Source: Quercus robur
Taxonomy: Eukaryota; Streptophyta; Magnoliopsida; Fagales; Fagaceae
DNA: 64,000 bases
Reading direction: 5' to 3'
Assembly: GCF_932294415.1 (NCBI RefSeq)
Contig: NC_065538.1
Coordinates: 20,854,167 to 20,918,166, forward strand
Part shown: positions 11,401 through 31,132 of the stretch, one piece after another
Position numbering within the stretch: position 1 is the first letter of the stretch
Layout: every line of letters begins with the position of its first letter
The notes under the pieces: generated by a model
The model's database searches: none
What the model saw: the letters and a program-made list of their open reading frames with translations, nothing else
What the model was told of the DNA's origin: nothing
Translations under genes and position numbers: made by a program

Positions 11401-14248
11401 CTAATTGCAAGAGATGATATATATATATATATATAGACACATAATAAATGGCACCAATTGCCTTTTACAATTGTTTTCCCACACTCACTTTCAACTTAAA
11501 TGGGTAGGCCCCTACCTTCAAATCACATTTTGAAGGCCAGAAAGATGCAAACAAATGCCTACCAAATGGCATCAGCCCCACCCCCTCCCACCAGTAGATA
11601 AGGGCCGAGTGTGGAATATCATGGGTTCAATCCTATACTGTTCTAAGTGGTTCTTACCTACAAAAGCTATTAAAAGAACAGGAGACTGATGATAACCTTA
11701 GAGTTCCTAGTCTTCACTTAGTGTACTTTGAGGTTAGAAACTTTTATTGTGCTAAAAATTTAAGCTTTTATGATGGTATTGTAGATGGTGGGTATTAATT
11801 TTTTAATTGTATATTGAAATGTTTAATTTTCTACAGTTGGAGAATGTACATTCCCACATAGGGAGGTACTTTGAGAGATTTCGCAATCTCTTGGGACCTG
11901 GTAATCGTAGATATATCCAAACCCTGATGGTCCTTACTCAGGCTTTCCTCCGAAGTTTACTTGAGGGTACAAGTGTAGATCTTCCTCAAACTTCTGGAGC
12001 AAATGGTGTCTTCTATGTTTCAATGGCCATTAATGATTTTCTATTTTCACTCAGTATAGACAACATCAACTTGGTGAAATTGGTCCAGTATATAAAGGAA
12101 AGCAACATCATCCACAAGGTGAGTTCTTCTATTTATGTGTGTGACAGTGTGCCATATAATTTTTTCTTGCTTGCTCTTTCCCTGTTTTTGAGGTAAAAAT
12201 ATTCTTTGTTTGCCAGGTCAGCAGTTATGGGGATAAAATGGCTAGCTTGCAAAAATGTTCAGCAAACTATGACACTAGGGAATTTAGTGAGGAGGAAAGC
12301 ACTCTGTCAGGTTTCCGGGCATTATCTGATATGTTGCAATCACTTACAAACAATAATGGTGATGGAAGGATTATTGTCTCAAGGTCTCAACCAACATGCT
12401 CAGGACAAAAAGGAGGATACATAAAATATGTTATGCTCACTGGTGAAAAGATCTTTTCTGAGGTTCTCCAGAAATTGCTTATTTTGACATGCATGGATTA
12501 TGCTTTGCTTAGATTTATTGCCCCTATATTGATAATTTCATCTGAACTTCCTGCAGATTGTGGACCAAGCACATGCTGTTCTACTGGCAGGAGGAACTCT
12601 GCAACCTATAGAAGAAACAAGGGAGCGACTCTTCCCATGGCTACCACCAAATCAGTTGCATTTCTTTACATGTAGTCACATTGTCCCTCCTGAGAGTATT
12701 TTGCCAGTTGCAGTTTCCCGTGGCCCTTCTGGTCAGTCTTTTGATTTTAGCTACAGCTCTAGAAGCTCGTCAATCATGGTGAGTGTAAAGATTCATTCAT
12801 AATTCTTTATAGAAATTTCTGTCTTCTATCACTGTTAGTGATCTAATTGATTATTTCTTATTAACTTGAAGAATGTGCAGTCCTGTTCATGGATTGAATA
12901 TTTTTGTGTTGAGATATTTAACGTTCTTTTTCAGCCTTAATTAAATGCTTGGTTCAAGTCAATTGAAAGAAACACTAATTATTTTCTTCTACATTTATTT
13001 TCCCTAGAAACTACTGTGTATGATGATTGACTATGCTTTGTTAATGGGCTTGAATTTACAGATCCAGGAGCTAGGGCTTTTGCTTTGCAATTTGGTAACA
13101 GTGGTTCCTGAAGGAATCGTTGTGTTCTTCTCTTCGTTTGATTATGAAGGACAGGTCCATGATGCATGGAAGGCTTCAGGCATCATGGAAAGGATTATGA
13201 AGAAGAAACGTTTATTTAGGGAGCCTAGAAAAAGTATGGATGTGGAATCTGTTCTTAAGGAATACAAGGAAACGATTAATACATTGTCTACTGGGGATTC
13301 AAAAGAAAATCCAGCCTCTCAGAGTGGTGCAATACTCCTTGCTGTTGTTGGTGGAAAGATATCAGAAGGTATCAACTTAAGTGATGGAATGGGTCGATGT
13401 ATGGTTATGGTTGGCCTGCCCTATCCTAGCCCATCTGATATTGAGTTGATTGAGAGGGTGAAGCATATTGAAGGTCTGGGAACTTCAAATCCCATGAAAC
13501 CTCCCAAATTTTCAGTCACTGAAGAAGCTTACAATGGAGATGTAAAGGCTGGGTTTGACATCCTAAGAAGTTGCAGGCGCAGAGGAAAAGAATACTATGA
13601 AAATCTTTGCATGAAAGCTGTAAATCAATCAATTGGTGCGTGATAACTACCATATGCTATCTTTAAAAGACCTTATTATGCAAGCCTGGTAAATCATATT
13701 GTTAGTTCACTGGGACATTATGTAATGTCCAAAATCCAGTGAGATGTAACCAAGCTCCAGGTTCCATGGTTCACAATGGTAGAACTTCCAAATGTGGTTC
13801 TCCATAGTGTCTTTAGATTCTATATAGAACTAGCAATGTGTATAATCCGTGGTCCATGGTGATACTTTGATAGTCTGTCCAGATGTCAGGAATCAATTCT
13901 GAGTTTTTACTTTTTCCTGTATTGTGCGTGCATATTGTGCATTGAAGGTTTTTATTTTTTGGTCACCCATGTATGCATGTCTAGAGGGTTTTATGTTGAA
14001 TTTTCCTTGATACCCTTACATATTTTGTTTCAGGTAGAGCAATTCGGCATGTAAATGACTATGCAGCAATTTTGTTGGTTGACGCTCGGTATTCATCTGA
14101 TCCATCAAATAGAAGCTTATCTCACCCAACTAACAAGCTCCCACAATGGATAAAAAATCGTCTAGTTTCTTCTACTGATAGCTATGGTGAAGTTCATAGA
14201 CTGTTGCATCAGTTCTTCAGATTCAACAAGAAGAGAGGAAGTCAGTAG
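8456..14248 (+). CDS. DDX11: DDX11/CHL1-type Fe-S DNA helicase, nine exons
   Basis: Exons: 8456-8600, 9056-9685, 9764-9852, 10793-11146, 11837-12118, 12217-12462, 12557-12778, 13062-13635, 14034-14248. All junctions are GT/AG and keep frame, giving 918 residues, a normal length. Superfamily 2 helicase of the XPD/RTEL1/DDX11 group: Walker A GTGKT at 49-53 (split across exons 1/2), a long acidic insert in exon 2, motif Ia FCSRTHSQLSQF, DEAH at 385-388 and motif VI QSIGRAIRH at the exon 8/9 join. Iron-sulphur cysteines are visible in FCINK, NERCLEL, SGCPML and GTCPYYGSR. In yeast and animals this 5'-3' helicase supports sister-chromatid cohesion and fork processing in the nucleus. The start was chosen at the first in-frame ATG, ahead of the conserved FPAFPYKPYSIQ. 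RTEL1 and XPD are less likely because of the acidic insert and overall resemblance. Confidence 0.93.
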
Positions 14249-15016
14249 AATATTATTTAAGTTGCTAGGACTGAAGAGAGAATGCATTGCACTTATCACG
14301 AGAGAGAGAGAGAGAGAGAATGCATTGCATTATACTTAAGTTGGCAAATTTTTTTAAAGCAATCCATCTACTTTTACCTGTATGTTCTCTTAAGTTGGGT
14401 GGGTCCAGAGCAGTTCTTGGAAGAAAGTAGGACAGAGCTGACAGACACAAAATAAAGTGGCTGAGCAGCCGTGATATGGACACTTGGCTAAACTGAATGA
14501 TTGAAAATAGTATACTAGCATTGATGAATTCCAATCTTGTTATAGAAGATGATTTTTGGTTATACTTCATAGTGTACTTTAGATCTGTATTTCTTGTCCC
14601 TCATTTGTAATTATGACAATTTTATTTTAATAATTGAATTGATACAGAATAATTTTTCAATTTCAAAATTGTTTTCCAAGCTATGAGAATTATTAGTGGG
14701 TCAGATGCTCATTTTCTGTAACACTTAAATCTGGGTCTGGACATGTGTGTCTATGTGTTTCTTCTCCTTTTGGGTTTTCTTTCTCCATTTCTCTGCTCAC
14801 TATCTAGTAGCTAACTTGGAACCGAAAGGTGCTGGTCACTAATTAGTTTTCATTGTAAAGAGATTACTAAGCTGTATTGGGCCGCATTTGGTACGGATTA
14901 CTGGAGTTCCAATTTTATCCACAGATTACACCAATCACTTCTCTTGAACCACTAGAGACGTTTATTTGGTTGTTACTATAATTTATTACATATAAAACTT
15001 AGATTATCTAATATGT

Positions 15017-15330
15017 TACCATCGTAACAGGTCTAGCGCACTAGAGTATTGGACCAAAGCTTTTACCCTTTGCAATGAATTTGGCTTAGGTCCAGTGCTT
15101 TAGTGCATTGAACTCATTGCGATGGCAACATATGACCAAAAGTGAACATATGTCATCATTGCAACAGGTCTAGTATACTAGAGCATTGGACTCAAGCTTT
15201 ACCTTTATCAAAAGACTTGGCTTGAGTCTAGTGCATGACAACACATTGCCAAAAGTGCACGTGTCACCATTACAGTAGGTTCAATGCACGTGGACCCAAG
15301 TTTTGCTCCCTTCCCAAGCACCATGACAGT
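15017..15330. repeat. Three decayed tandem units with internal inverted repeats
   Basis: Units begin near 15017, 15150 and 15256 with related text (ACCATCGTAACAGGTCTAG, ATCATTGCAACAGGTCTAG, ACCATTACAGTAGGTTCAA). Within a unit, arms such as GCACTAGAGTATTGGACC and GGTCCAGTGCTTTAGTGC, or GGACTCAAGC and GCTTGAGTC, are inverted copies that could fold into a hairpin. The copies are too diverged for a young satellite. The origin is unknown. Confidence 0.5.
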
Positions 15331-15689
15331 TGACAACAGTCATGTAATGAACTCTTTTCAGGGTTTGAGTTTGCTTGCAGCTCTTAGAAGGCAGGGCTAT
15401 AATTGAACTTAGTTAACTCAACAGTTACTTGCCAAATCTATGCAAGTGAAACAAAATTTGTTTTTTCCTTTAGTGTATGAGGTTGATGGGAGGATTTTAA
15501 GTTTTAACGTTGCAACATTGAGAAGGTGACTTAACTGCAGCACAGGAAACGAAATGCACTTTAATGACGTATCCTGAAATCAAAGAGCTCTAATACCAGC
15601 CTCATTAAAGATTGGAGAATATAAAGCGCTTTTTGTAAATGCAGTGAGGAATTTTCACGGACAACACCTATAATTGATGCCGAAATGCA

Positions 15690-16092
15690 AGAAGATTATT
15701 ATTTAGTATTATTTATATTTATAAGTCAATTGTATTTTTATGTTTTAGGTCTTATTAGTTTATTGAGCTATTAATATTTTAATTTGGAAGTAAGGTTATT
15801 TTTTATAATAAGGCAATTAGGGTTTCCTAGCCAATTAGAACTAGGGTTTAGCAATCCTTTATAAGCAACCTATTGTACTCCTTAAGAAAATAGTTGATAT
15901 TTTGATGAATGAAAAAAATGGTTGTTTGGTCTTTCTTTGGTCTGGTGCTAACTCCAGGTTTACCTTAAGTGCTGACTCCTAGTGGTTTTCTCGCTTGGTG
16001 CTGACTCCTAGCAAGTCATAAGTACTAACTCCTAGGTCATATCTCTTTATTTTGTTGTTGTTTCAATTTTATTCTGGTTATCCTGCGTCAAT
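15690..16092 (+). mobile_element. LTR-like remnant (plant LTR retrotransposon), fossil
   Basis: The stretch resembles the 3' part of a plant LTR: a short leader with the text TTAGGGTTTCCTAGCC-like, a CTTTATAAGCAACC promoter-like box, three copies of GTGCTGACTCCTAG-like text (about 15946-16035), and an end at CTGCGTCA. The left boundary and target duplication were not found, so this may be a truncated solo LTR. Family not assigned. Confidence 0.35.
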
Positions 16093-17020
16093 AATGGGTG
16101 ATCAATTAAATATCCAATGCACCAACTTGATTGGCTCTTGAAAAGTATGATGATCTCTTTTTTTTTTTTTTTTTTTGAGAAAAAGAGCATGATAATTTTG
16201 GATTAATATTTGTTAATAAAAAAAAGTTGAACATTTGATTGAGGAGGTTTAAATATAGTTCAACTACTACTTTTAGTATGGGACCGTTTTGGTCCCTATT
16301 GTCTAAAAAATGTATAAAGATAATCACGTAGTGGTTGGACGGTTTAAGTTTAATACAAGGAATACTACAAAAGCTTTACCAACCCACTGGCCACTGCCTT
16401 TACCTTTGCATATTAATGAATGCCACAGCACCACTTTTCACAACAAGTAGTCAAAAAAAGGAAACATTCATAATCTTTGGATTCTAAAGTTCTCAGTCTC
16501 ATAATCTAATTTAAAATATCTTCTGGACATATAGAATGTACCTATTTTTACTTTAGTTTGGATGTACTATGTTCTGGCCGTCTGATTTGTAGTATAATCA
16601 AAGGATTATCAAGTTTGAGAGAGAGAGAGAGAGAGAAAAAAAAGTTATCTTATATATTTGATATATGTATTCACCCTCTTACGATATGGGAGTTTAAAAT
16701 GACTAGGGGCTTCACAGATGGTAAGAGGAAAGATGCATAAAATAATTATTAGAGAAAAAGATAAAAAAAAGCATCGACAATATAGAAAGGCGTGGACAAA
16801 AAGATGAAGAAGCCAAAATAGAAGAAAATGTTCCCTCTGGATTCCATTGCCTTTGTCTTTAGGTTACTTTAAGAAACTTGAATTGTCTATCTTCCTTATC
16901 TGTATATTGGAAGCAACACCAGGAGAAGACAAGAAGCAGCAAAACAGATAGGAGCTGTGTCTGTTCTTGTAGTTGTAGACCCTGACTGTAAAGCAGCCTA
17001 CGATACACTAGAGCCACAAA

Positions 17021-17659
17021 ATGCTGCTTGGAAAAACTATATATAAAACCAAGACCCTTTTTCAGAAAACTCTTGAAAACCTCCAGTATATCTTCTTTGG
17101 AGGGTACCAGAAGCTTTCAAAACCAGCTTCCTTCAGTCCCTTCTCTCGTCGCAGTGGCAAGCGAAAAGATCATCAAAGAGATCAATTCTATACTAATTTT
17201 TGTGATGAATGGGAGGCCAATCTATGTAAGGCGAAGGAGAGCTACGATAATAGTATAATGGCCTCAAAAGATCCCAAGAAGGAAGAAGATGCATGTGGTG
17301 GAAGCTTCATGAAGTTTGCAAAGCAAAGTCCTGTGGACAGCATAGAAGAAGGGGTGGTAAAAGAAAAGAACAAAGAAAGTCCCCAAATAGAGAAAGGAGA
17401 AGAGTCATGTTCTAAGAAAATGAATGGAGCTTGCCAAGGTTTAGCGCAAAAGAAGAAGGATTTGGAAATGATGGGTGTAGGTGATGTGGAACAAGTGTTG
17501 GACATAGAAGAGGCTCTTCACTACTATTCTCGCCTTACAAGCCCGGTTTACCTAGACATTGTCGACAAATTTTTCACAGACATGTACACAGAATTCTCTA
17601 CTCCGCAGGCCTCTGCCAGCATCAACAATTCGAAGAGACTTGACTCGATTAGCGTGTAG
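17021..17659 (+). CDS. Plant-specific protein of unknown function, single exon
   Basis: The frame of 212 residues starts at ATG 17021 (MLLGKTIYKTKTLFQKTLEN) and ends at TAG 17657-17659. Upstream is a plausible leader with TATATA-like text. The N-terminus is basic and aromatic, the centre is a charged, probably disordered stretch rich in Lys, Glu and Ser, and the C-terminus carries a compact block, VLDIEEALHYYSRLTSPVYL followed by DIVDKFFTDMY, that I recognise as conserved in a small family of dicot proteins without an assigned function. There is no signal peptide, membrane segment or enzymatic motif. The conserved C-terminal block with non-conserved linker suggests a protein-interaction module. 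I do not propose a function. Codon use looks normal and there is no sign of decay. Confidence 0.75.
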   Translation: MLLGKTIYKTKTLFQKTLENLQYIFFGGYQKLSKPASFSPFSRRSGKRKDHQRDQFYTNFCDEWEANLCKAKESYDNSIMASKDPKKEEDACGGSFMKFAKQSPVDSIEEGVVKEKNKESPQIEKGEESCSKKMNGACQGLAQKKKDLEMMGVGDVEQVLDIEEALHYYSRLTSPVYLDIVDKFFTDMYTEFSTPQASASINNSKRLDSISV

Positions 17660-18459
17660 ATGGCCATAGTAGTGAGTTTTTCTTTGTGCATATGGATTTG
17701 CTTTTTCTTTATCTTGTTTTCCTTTCTTTAATTTCCTTTTCTTTTGTTTGTGTTTTTGTGAGTTTGATTTTCATTTCCAGCTTTATTGACCATTCTTAAG
17801 TGTCTCCCAATTGATATTTTCCTGAGTCTGTCTTGTTACCAATAGACAAAATAAATTCTTCATGAAGTTAAAAGAGTTATTATTTCCACCCCCATTACTT
17901 GGGGTCTATGCATTCATTCTTTAACATGAATTTCTCTGTGGAGATGCTTGGATACAACACTTGTTTACTGTACATTGAGCTAAAGTAATATCATTCTTAC
18001 TTTCAAGTTTCAACCATCATGAGTGTATTGGGTATTCCCTTTTCACACCCCGACACACGTTTGGTCTCGGTCGGTGCAAAAGCATGTCCATTAGAATAAC
18101 TATACATCTACAAACCCTGTTGTGAGAGGAATGAAACAATTTAATGCTACAAAGTAATGAATACAACAAAATTTTTCAGAAAATCCACTACCATTTTTTC
18201 GTTGAATAAAGAAAAACCAAAAGCAATTATCTGTTTTCTGGGTCCTGAAATTATGGCAGAAACAGCAGAGATCCATTAATGTATCTTAGTATCTAAACAT
18301 TTCAAACCACTATAGACTTTAGAGACTGCAACTGTAGCAGGTGAAATAGAATGCATATAGCATATGTAACAGTTGCCTGAACCAGTATAACAGCCCATTC
18401 CAACCCCTCCCCCCCACCCCCACCAAAAAAAAAAAAAAAAAAGGGAAAGAAAACCTTCC
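17660..18459. other. Intergenic between convergent genes
   Basis: This holds the 3' flanks of the gene ending at 17659 and of the peroxidase on the other strand. It contains a poly-C/poly-A tract at about 18408-18440 and nothing else I can name. Confidence 0.6.
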
Positions 18460-20853
<2,394 letters not shown>

Positions 20854-20883
20854 TAGCTCTATGTCAAAGATTGGAATTAGCAT

Positions 20884-21327
20884 TTGATTTTGTGTTGTGT
20901 ACTTGGTTTCATGGACTTGTTTTAAAGATGATGGTGGCGGGAAAGGTTGTGTGAAATGACGGAGTGCCCCTTTAGCTTAAAAGTTGTTAAGTTAGTTGAA
21001 AATGTAGTTGATTGTGTTGTCCTTGAAATTGAGATTGATCATGGCCGTTGATGGACATGAGTCACTGCTGTTTGGTGGGCCTTATATGAATATGGGTAAT
21101 GGTCTAAATTGATCATTGCCATTTGGGGCACATAGTACCATATGCAAATATGGTCAAAATAATATAAAGACAATTAAAAGGAAGAGTACACAGAAATAGG
21201 ACCAAAAACAGTTTTGAATAAAGCCCATGTAGCCATGAGCCCATGACTCCAAGTCCCAACTACAAGTCCAAGTATGTTCATCTAACCCCATTTTACACAA
21301 AAATAAATAAATAAATAAATAAAGTTA
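20884..21327. other. Peroxidase upstream region
   Basis: Putative promoter side of the peroxidase (minus strand). It ends in an (AAAT)n run at about 21300-21324 that abuts the Mutator-like element. No further gene is seen. Confidence 0.55.
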
Positions 21328-21538
21328 GAAATACTATTTTGATCCCTACATTTTGGCCTCATTTTCATTTTGGTCTCTACTTTTTTATTTTATCACTTTT
21401 AGTCCCTAAAATGAAAAATGCATTCTATTTTAGTTTCTATCGTCATCTCACTAATGGAAATTATCTACATGGCAAACGGAGTGCACTGTTGGCACACTAA
21501 ATGGTAATGTGACCATTTAAAAGGAAAAATTTTATGTG

Positions 21539-21707
21539 AGTTCCAGTTAGCTCAACTGGTAAAGTCTTTGATGGTTGTATAAGAGATTTGGGGTTCAATC
21601 CCCGCCTACACCAAAACTGATTGGTGTCTTGGTCTGATAATAAAAAGCTATTATCAAGAGCGGACGCCATAAGTTGAAACTCTCTCTAAAAAAAAAAAAA
21701 AAAAAAA
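21539..21707 (+). mobile_element. tRNA-derived SINE with TTTATGTG target duplication
   Basis: The head contains a box A-like TTAGCTCAACTGGTAAAG and a box B-like GGGTTCAATCCCCGCC spaced as in a tRNA gene. A body and a poly-A tail (about 21689-21707) follow. TTTATGTG flanks it at 21531-21538 and 21708-21715. Such SINEs are mobilised by LINE machinery. The perfect 8-bp duplication suggests a moderately young insertion, later than the surrounding Mutator-like element. Confidence 0.85.
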
Positions 21708-21829
21708 TTTATGTGCACAACATTTTCACAATAAATCTTAAATGACAGGTTATTACTTGTTGTTATTGTTAGGGCAAAAAAGTAATTTTAATGATAGGTT
21801 CAAATTTGAACCATTAATAACTAACCACC

Positions 21830-22604
21830 TGTATGGCACGTTTTGCAGCCCAAGCCCAAGATGTATGGGATATTGGCCTAGTAAGCCCAGTACAATAAAT
21901 TTGTAGAGAGTGAGTTAAAGAACTAGACCCTAATGAATTTAACAACGGCTAGTATGAGTTTAGAGAATGATCAAGCAAAAATAAGGAATATAAAACTGAA
22001 TGAATTCCCTATCCGAGGAGGGAAGTTTTATATATAGATCAATAACGGTTGAGTACAAATACAATTTTGATTGCTACAGTATTCTTTCTCTATTCTTCTA
22101 ATCCCTTCCTCAAGGAGGGTCTTTTACATTATATAGCTCTTTTTAAACCATCTTGATCCTACACTTATTGGTCATCTGAGCCCTTATTTGAGTACCTGTT
22201 CCGTCAGATATCCTTTTTGGTTTTCTGTGAGCTGTGGTAGTCAAGGCAACACTGTTCAGAGGTCTTCTCCACATAAATGTGGCCAGAAAAGTAGTTGCAG
22301 TGCATTCAATGCGGTGATAGCAGCTTTTCCTTAGATATTTTTGGGTTCCCCTCCTCGTATGTTCATGATGCACGTCTCTATCACTAGAGTTTCATGAAAG
22401 GTCACTCTGATCATTATAAAACATATTTGAGCTGTACTTATCGTTTTTGAGGAGATATTCCTCCTCAAACAATCTTTCTATTTGTATCTTGTTTATTAAA
22501 TCTTGAGCCTAAACCGTTCATTACCATTCATTCCTCCTCGGACCACTCACGCTCTTGGCTAAAGGCCCAAGGACCAATATATAATTTGAGCCCTTAATTT
22601 TACA
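21830..22604. mobile_element. Solo LTR, 775 bp, fossil
   Basis: The block starts TGTATGGCACG and ends AATTTTACA, that is TG...CA. It is bracketed by CCACC at 21825-21829 and at 22605-22609, a 5-bp duplication typical of LTR retrotransposon integration. No internal region remains, so recombination between two LTRs probably removed it. Family not assigned. It lies inside the Mutator-like element, and its 3' third was later copied by a tandem duplication. Confidence 0.75.
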
Positions 22605-23196
22605 CCACCCATGATTTGTTGTGAAAATATTATAGATGTAGTACTTCTCTTATTTTAATAATCACGTTAGCATTTAATGTGCTAACAATGCATTTCGTCT
22701 ACCACATAGACAATTTCCACTAGTGACATGACGTTAAGAACAAAAATAAAACACTTTTTTGTTCTATTTTTGGGTTCCCCTCCTCGTATGTTCATGATGC
22801 ACGTCTCTATCACTAGAGTTTCATGAAAGGTCACTCTGATCATTATAAAACATATTTGAGTTGTACTTATCGTTTTCGAGGAGATATTCCTCCTCAGACA
22901 ATCTTTCTATTTGTATCTTGTTTATTAAATCTTGAGCCTAAACCGTTCATTACCATTCATTCCTCCTCGGACCACTCACGCTCTTGGCTAAAGGCCCAAG
23001 GACCAATATATAATTTGAGCCCTTAATTTTACATCACCCATGATTTGTTGTGAAAATATCATAGATGTAGTACTTCTCTTATTTTAATGATCACGTTAGC
23101 ATTTAATGTGCTAACAATGCATTTCGTCTACCACATAGACAATTTCCACTAGTGACATGACGTTAAGAACAAAAATAGAACACTTTAGACTAAAAG
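22342..23196. repeat. Tandem duplication, 429-bp period, two copies
   Basis: Text starting TGGGTTCCCCTCCTCGTATG at 22342 recurs at 22771. The two copies then agree almost base for base, including the LTR's 3' part, its right flank and part of the Mutator-like right terminus. Because the copied segment crosses the LTR edge, the duplication is younger than the LTR insertion. The few differences suggest it is fairly recent. Confidence 0.9.
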
Positions 23197-23265
23197 CGCT
23201 AAAATAAAAAAGTAATGACCAAAATGAAAATGAGGCCAAAATATAGGGATGAAAATTGTATTTCT

Positions 23266-24118
23266 GCTAAAAATAAAAGAGAGAGAGAGAGGGTAGATTC
23301 TCAAGTGTTAAATTTTGGCGTAGGTGGAAAAAACAGATCCATGGTCCATTACATTTAGCTGTACCACATGCTCCATAATGTATCACATTCATTACAAACT
23401 GAATACAATCAATCAATCCTGTTCACGGATTTTGGCTTTGGACAGGTTACGTTGGATAAGATTCATTACCATTTTTTCACGGATCAATGTCCCCTCATTA
23501 TCAGGCTTATTAATTTCACATATATTTTCACATTATGGGTGGCCATTGTTTAGCTGTCTCCTTCAATGCGATGACAAAGACGTCCTTTATGACTTTCATC
23601 TAGAGTTAAAATTTCTGATATCACACTGCTGAAGAATGCCATATGGCTTGTGGCTTCATAAATATGAGTAACCTGCACAAGGGGCATAAAGGAGTGTTTG
23701 TCTTATAGAATCGACCACAAGAAAACAAGCGGTAAATGAATCCAACAGGAATATTCAATCAATTAATCAAATTACAATGCTTTCAAGCTTTACAGTAGGC
23801 ATGCCCAGTTGGCACATGAATCCAATACTTTGTCTATAAATTGCTTATGGGGAAAAAAATTATAGCAATGATATACTGTGAAAGAGAAACTGGACCTTGC
23901 GCAAAGGAAATCTCCAACCCCTCAAACCCAGTAAAGATTACAAACGATACAGATTGGCTATTGAAAAATCCAGCACTGCCACTTGGGATGCCATATCAAA
24001 TCATGCTCCAATTGAATTTGAAAAATGCATAACCCATCACCAAGCCACTAACCTTGCAATTATATTCTTAAAGCATTACCCAGTAGAATTTTACTAGCAT
24101 TTGCCCTTCCAAATGAAA
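23266..24118. other. Intergenic / KIN13B 3' flank
   Basis: A short (GA)n at 23279-23291 is followed by AT-rich unique sequence that probably includes the KIN13B 3' untranslated region. No gene is seen. Confidence 0.55.
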
Positions 24119-29550
<5,432 letters not shown>

Positions 29551-30363
29551 CTCTCCGATCCCAACTCCGATTTGAACTTCTGGGATGACCCTTTTGACTA
29601 TAATAGACCTCCGATCGTAGTTTGAATCGGAGCTTTACTTTCTCTCTCTCTCTAAAAAACTGTCTCTGTCAGTGCTTGTGTTTGTGTTTGTGTGTGTGAA
29701 AAAAATCAATGTTTTGTTACTGAGATAAAGGAGAGAGAGAAGAAGAAGGGTTGTGTGAGGTTTGTTTGTTGTGTTTTGTAAGAAGTTAACGTGAGAACTG
29801 AAATGGAGGCTGGTGTGTGAGGAAGAGTAAATGCCAAGAATATAGCGCAGAGAGAGAGAGAGAGAGAGAACTTTTGAATTTTTGAAGAAATGACTGAGAC
29901 TCAGTGAGGTGGGACAATGGGGGACAAGCGTGATACGTGTGGGAGAGGCTTTACACGTGTGAAATTTTGTAATTTAAAATTTAAATCTTTCATTACTCAT
30001 TCCCTTATTTAAGGAAAAAAAAAAAAGTTTTCAAGATATATTACAAAAAAAAAAAACAAATAAGGTCAGAGTTTTGAACAGTTTTCTTTCTAACCGTTCA
30101 AGTAATCATTCTTTTCTTTTGATTTCTCCTCTAATATTTATTTTCACACTTTTTTTTTTCACATATATTTCTATAAAACTTAAACAACGTTATTAAAAAT
30201 CTTTTATCAAACAGGTACTTGATATTAGGGTTGAAAATTAAAATGATTTGAATTAGTATATTTTCATTAAAAACACACCTAAAAAAAATCAATTGAGCTA
30301 ATACACTTTTTACCGTTCAAATTTTATCTTGGAAGTTGTGATTCACAATTTTTTTCGCTGTTA
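29551..30363. other. KIN13B upstream region
   Basis: This holds the probable 5' untranslated region and promoter of KIN13B, with CT/GA-rich tracts (29641-29652 and 29851-29868). From about 30000 it turns AT-rich. No second gene is seen. Confidence 0.55.
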
Positions 30364-30744
30364 GAGCATTCGCACTGGTACTTGGATATGTCAAATGTAA
30401 ACTCTAATTTACAATTCAACCCAAAAGCAGCCCATAGCTAGATTGGTAAACATGGGATATGTCAAATTTTTTTGGCATAGTGCTACAGTGCCATCGCAAA
30501 TATAGGATGGCACTGTAGCAACTTTCTATATCACAAATTATTATTTTAATGGTATTGTAGTATTGTAGTTACTTTTAAAAAATATATGATGGTACTGTAG
30601 CAACATTATATTATTTTAATGAGTAGAATAGGAAAATAAAAGTTGAGATATTAAATATTTTGTAAAATGATATGAGATAATTGATAAAGTAGTTTTTTGA
30701 GATAATAAAATAGAATAGTCTGAAAATACCGAATATGAATGCTC
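30364..30744. mobile_element. PIF/Harbinger-type MITE, 381 bp, TTA duplication
   Basis: Begins GAGCATTCGCACTGG and ends GAATATGAATGCTC, imperfect inverted ends, with TTA at 30361-30363 and 30745-30747. There is no coding capacity. Internal text GCTACAGTG and CACTGTAGCAAC resembles the subterminal part of the larger Harbinger element at 36531, suggesting a related mobilising family. Confidence 0.75.
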
Positions 30745-30815
30745 TTAGGACTGCAATTTTGGGAACCTAAACTCATTTACAATTGGACGTATTATTGATA
30801 AGTCTGTGAGGGTGG

Positions 30816-31132
30816 GGGAAAAATAGGCATTAGCTCTTAATTTATAAATTATGCAATAAAATTTTTATGTTTTGAAACTATTTAGCAAAATGTCCCTGTT
30901 TTTGAAACTTGACATTAAGTTCTATGCATATTTTGTCACTTAAATTTTATTGAAAATTTAAATAGAACTCGACATTGCTAATGCGGAGTTCCACTTAAAA
31001 ATATACATAGAAATCGATTTTGAGAATATCGAGTTTTACACATAAAAAATGAGGACATTTTGTCAAATAGTTTCAAAACAATGACATTTTGCTGAATAGT
31101 TTGTAAATTATGGACAAATACCTATTTTTCCC
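30816..31132. mobile_element. Mutator-like MITE with GGGAAAAATAGG ends
   Basis: GGGAAAAATAGG at 30816-30827 is inverted exactly at 31121-31132. Similarity between the arms continues for about 90 bases (AATTTATAAATTATGC against AATTTACAAACTATTC; GTTTTGAAACTATTT in both). The centre carries ACTCGACATT and AATCGATTTTGAGAATATCG-like motifs. No target duplication was found. Long arms and no coding suggest a non-autonomous Mutator-like element. Confidence 0.6.

Larger units (their letters stand above)
14249..17020. other. Intergenic between DDX11 and the gene at 17021
   Basis: Contains the DDX11 3' flank with a (GA)n run at 14300-14319, a degenerate hairpin-forming repeat (15017-15330), an LTR-like remnant (15690-16092), poly-T at 16159-16177 and a second (GA)n at 16617-16636. 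No coding frame is supported. Confidence 0.6.
21328..23265. mobile_element. Mutator-like TIR element, non-autonomous, with nested insertions
   Basis: About 200 bases at the left end (from AGAAATACTATTTTGATCCC) match, inverted, the right end (reverse complement AGAAATACAATTTTCATCCC). Shared text includes CCTCATTTTCATTTTGGTC and GGAAATT.TCTA. Long terminal inverted repeats of this kind are typical of Mutator-like elements. The flanks are A/T-rich simple sequence, so the 9-bp duplication cannot be read with certainty. No transposase is present. The interior holds a SINE (21539-21707), a solo LTR (21830-22604) and a 429-bp tandem duplication. Confidence 0.7.
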
